Source of the DNA: DATKKX01 sp035542775
GTDB taxonomy: Bacteria; Planctomycetota; Phycisphaerae; UBA1845; UTPLA1
Reading direction: 5' to 3'
NCBI GenBank assembly: GCA_035542775.1
Contig: DATKKX010000113.1
Coordinates: forward strand, 1 to 5,711
DNA length: 5,711 nt
Positions within the stretch are counted from its first letter, which is position 1; each line of letters starts with the position of its first letter. A program made the position numbers and the translations under genes. The notes under the pieces are model-generated. The model searched no databases. It was not told where the DNA came from and saw nothing but the letters and a program-made list of their open reading frames with translations. Below, in pieces: positions 4,369 through 5,711 of this stretch.

Positions 4369-5711
4369 AGTGCCGGACTCCCGAGCAATGGGACCTTTTC
4401 AGTATGGGCCTGGTGGATGAAGCGGCCTCCGCGGAGATGCGGGAGCACGCCGAGCACTGCGGCGAATGCCGCGCGATCTACGGCCAGGCCCGGCGCGACC
4501 ACACCTTGCTGCTGCGAGCCTACGAGACCCTGGACCGCGACCACGAGTCGCAACGTGAAAAACTGCTTGCCGCGCTGCCGGCGGGCGCGTCCCCGTCTTC
4601 GACGACGGTCGGACACGACCAAAGCCGGCGCGGCATGGGAGGATTGACCATGTTGCTTCGGCACCGCCGCGCCCGGGCTGCGCTACTGATGCTGCCTGCG
4701 GCCGCCTGCATCGCGTTCATCGTTACGATCACCACCTTCACCGGGGGGCACAATGCGTTCGCCGCCGCCATCGAGCGGTTCCAGAAGGCCAGGACCATCG
4801 TGTGCCGCGTGTCCTCGCCCACGCCGATCACCGTGGGCCCGATGAGCTTCCAGCAGAGCGGCACGCTGTACGTTTCCTCCGAGTTCGGCAGCCGCTTCGA
4901 GATGCTGGCCAACGGCAGTGTGATGATGACCCAGTACATGCCGCCGCGGGGGCCGATCACCACCGTGTCATCCCTGGCTCGCAGCTACATGGTCATTGAC
5001 GCCCGGGCGGCCGGCAAGGGTTCGCAGGCAAGCGCCACGCCGGACGAATTCATCCGCGCCCTCGCATCCCTCAAGGTCCAAGCCAGCCGCGAACTTGGCT
5101 GGATGGCGATCGATGGAGTGGAGACGATCGGCTACGAGATCACCGGCCAGGCGCTGGGGCTGGGCTCCGGTGAGGACGTCCGGTCCGAACTCTGGATTGA
5201 ACCCAAAGACTCTCTGCCCGTTCGTTATCTCACCGAGATGCCCGGACCGACCGGCGACAAGTACCAGCTGGTCTTCGACCGGTTCGAGTGGGATCGGCCA
5301 GTCGATCCGGCGGCCTTCACGCCCGACATCCCCGAAGGCTACACCAGAGTGGACGCCACGATGCCTGTGCCGGACGAGAATACCCTAATCAAAGCGCTTG
5401 GCAACTACGCGGAGCTAACCGGCAAGTATCCGCCGACGCTGGACTCGTCGGTCGTCGTCAGCGACCTGGCGTCTGCAATTGCTTCGCGGGCCGTTTCCCG
5501 GGCGATCCGCGGTCAAGGGGCGCCGGACCAGAAGGTCGTGCTCCAGAAGTCGGTGGAGATCGGATCGGGCATCGGTTTCTATCAGAAGCTCGTCAAAGAC
5601 GGGTGCTCGCCCGAGTACCACGGCAAGACCGTGACGCCGAGCGAGGCCGATGGGCTGCTGCTCCGCTGGAAGCTGGAAGACGGCCGGTGGCGAGTTGTCT
5701 ACGGCGATCTT
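4365..5711 (+). CDS. Transmembrane zinc-binding anti-sigma factor with LolA/RseB-like outer domain (3' partial)
   Basis: The open frame runs 449 codons to the window edge without a stop. The N-terminal head has the zinc anti-sigma (ZAS) pattern: Cys3, then His28-x3-Cys32-x2-Cys35 (HAEHCGEC). It should bind the sigma factor encoded just upstream. A single helix (about 103-124, ALLMLPAAACIAFIVTITTF) crosses the membrane. The part beyond, from about residue 131 (AFAAAIERFQKARTIVCRV), looks like a LolA/RseB-type lipid- or signal-binding fold: SGTLYVSSEFGSRFEML, then VDGVETIGYEITG-like and LWIEPKDSLPVRYLTEM blocks, then FDRFEWDRPVDPAAFTPDIPEGY (about 305-326). The last 80 residues form a further region ending RWKLEDGRWRVVYGDL, an ending I associate with planctomycete proteins; probably only a few residues are missing. 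In Escherichia coli the anti-sigma RseA and the sensor RseB are separate; here both roles may lie in one chain. Release of sigma could involve proteolysis or ligand binding; neither is visible. Confidence 0.88.
   Translation, partial: MKCRTPEQWDLFSMGLVDEAASAEMREHAEHCGECRAIYGQARRDHTLLLRAYETLDRDHESQREKLLAALPAGASPSSTTVGHDQSRRGMGGLTMLLRHRRARAALLMLPAAACIAFIVTITTFTGGHNAFAAAIERFQKARTIVCRVSSPTPITVGPMSFQQSGTLYVSSEFGSRFEMLANGSVMMTQYMPPRGPITTVSSLARSYMVIDARAAGKGSQASATPDEFIRALASLKVQASRELGWMAIDGVETIGYEITGQALGLGSGEDVRSELWIEPKDSLPVRYLTEMPGPTGDKYQLVFDRFEWDRPVDPAAFTPDIPEGYTRVDATMPVPDENTLIKALGNYAELTGKYPPTLDSSVVVSDLASAIASRAVSRAIRGQGAPDQKVVLQKSVEIGSGIGFYQKLVKDGCSPEYHGKTVTPSEADGLLLRWKLEDGRWRVVYGDL

Noticed and set aside
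4350..4963. Minus-strand frames opposite the anti-sigma gene
   Set aside because: They are shadows of the ZAS and transmembrane coding region, which is clearly plus-strand by motif, ribosome binding site and overlap with the sigma gene.

Overview
The window reads as chromosomal DNA of a GC-rich bacterium, most likely a planctomycete (Phycisphaerae-like). The pointers are an ECF sigma factor overlapping a membrane anti-sigma factor that carries a large LolA/RseB-like outer domain ending in an 'RVVYGDL' tail, a small CPDC protein of a kind I associate with that phylum, and a DUF4932 protein. The placement is inference from protein style; there is no rRNA or other marker gene here.

Left part (about 1-2911): a tight minus-strand cluster transcribed right to left. 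It runs DUF47/PhoU-like protein (2911-2198), a membrane-anchored five-cysteine protein (2205-1777, start overlapping the previous stop by 8 nt), an exported DUF4932 metallopeptidase-like protein with a C-terminal starch-binding-type module (1776-332, start touching the previous stop), and a 77-residue single-pass membrane protein (311-78). The DUF4932 gene is split into two frames at a run of four A residues near 1555. Restoring one base gives a continuous 481-residue protein. The far left edge (1-75) may hold the end of a convergent plus-strand gene.

Middle (2912-3828): about 0.9 kb between divergent units with no convincing gene. It holds an imperfect 23-bp palindrome near the DUF47 side, short direct repeats near the sigma gene, and one doubtful small ORF (3467-3700).

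Right part (3829-5711): an ECF sigma factor overlapping, by ATGA, a long anti-sigma gene that runs off the window. The anti-sigma protein combines a zinc-binding anti-sigma head, one membrane helix and a LolA/RseB-like extracytoplasmic domain, so signal sensing and sigma sequestration may sit in one chain.

The two units may belong to one envelope-related response (exported peptidase, membrane proteins, envelope-stress sigma), but nothing in the sequence proves that the sigma factor controls the minus-strand cluster.
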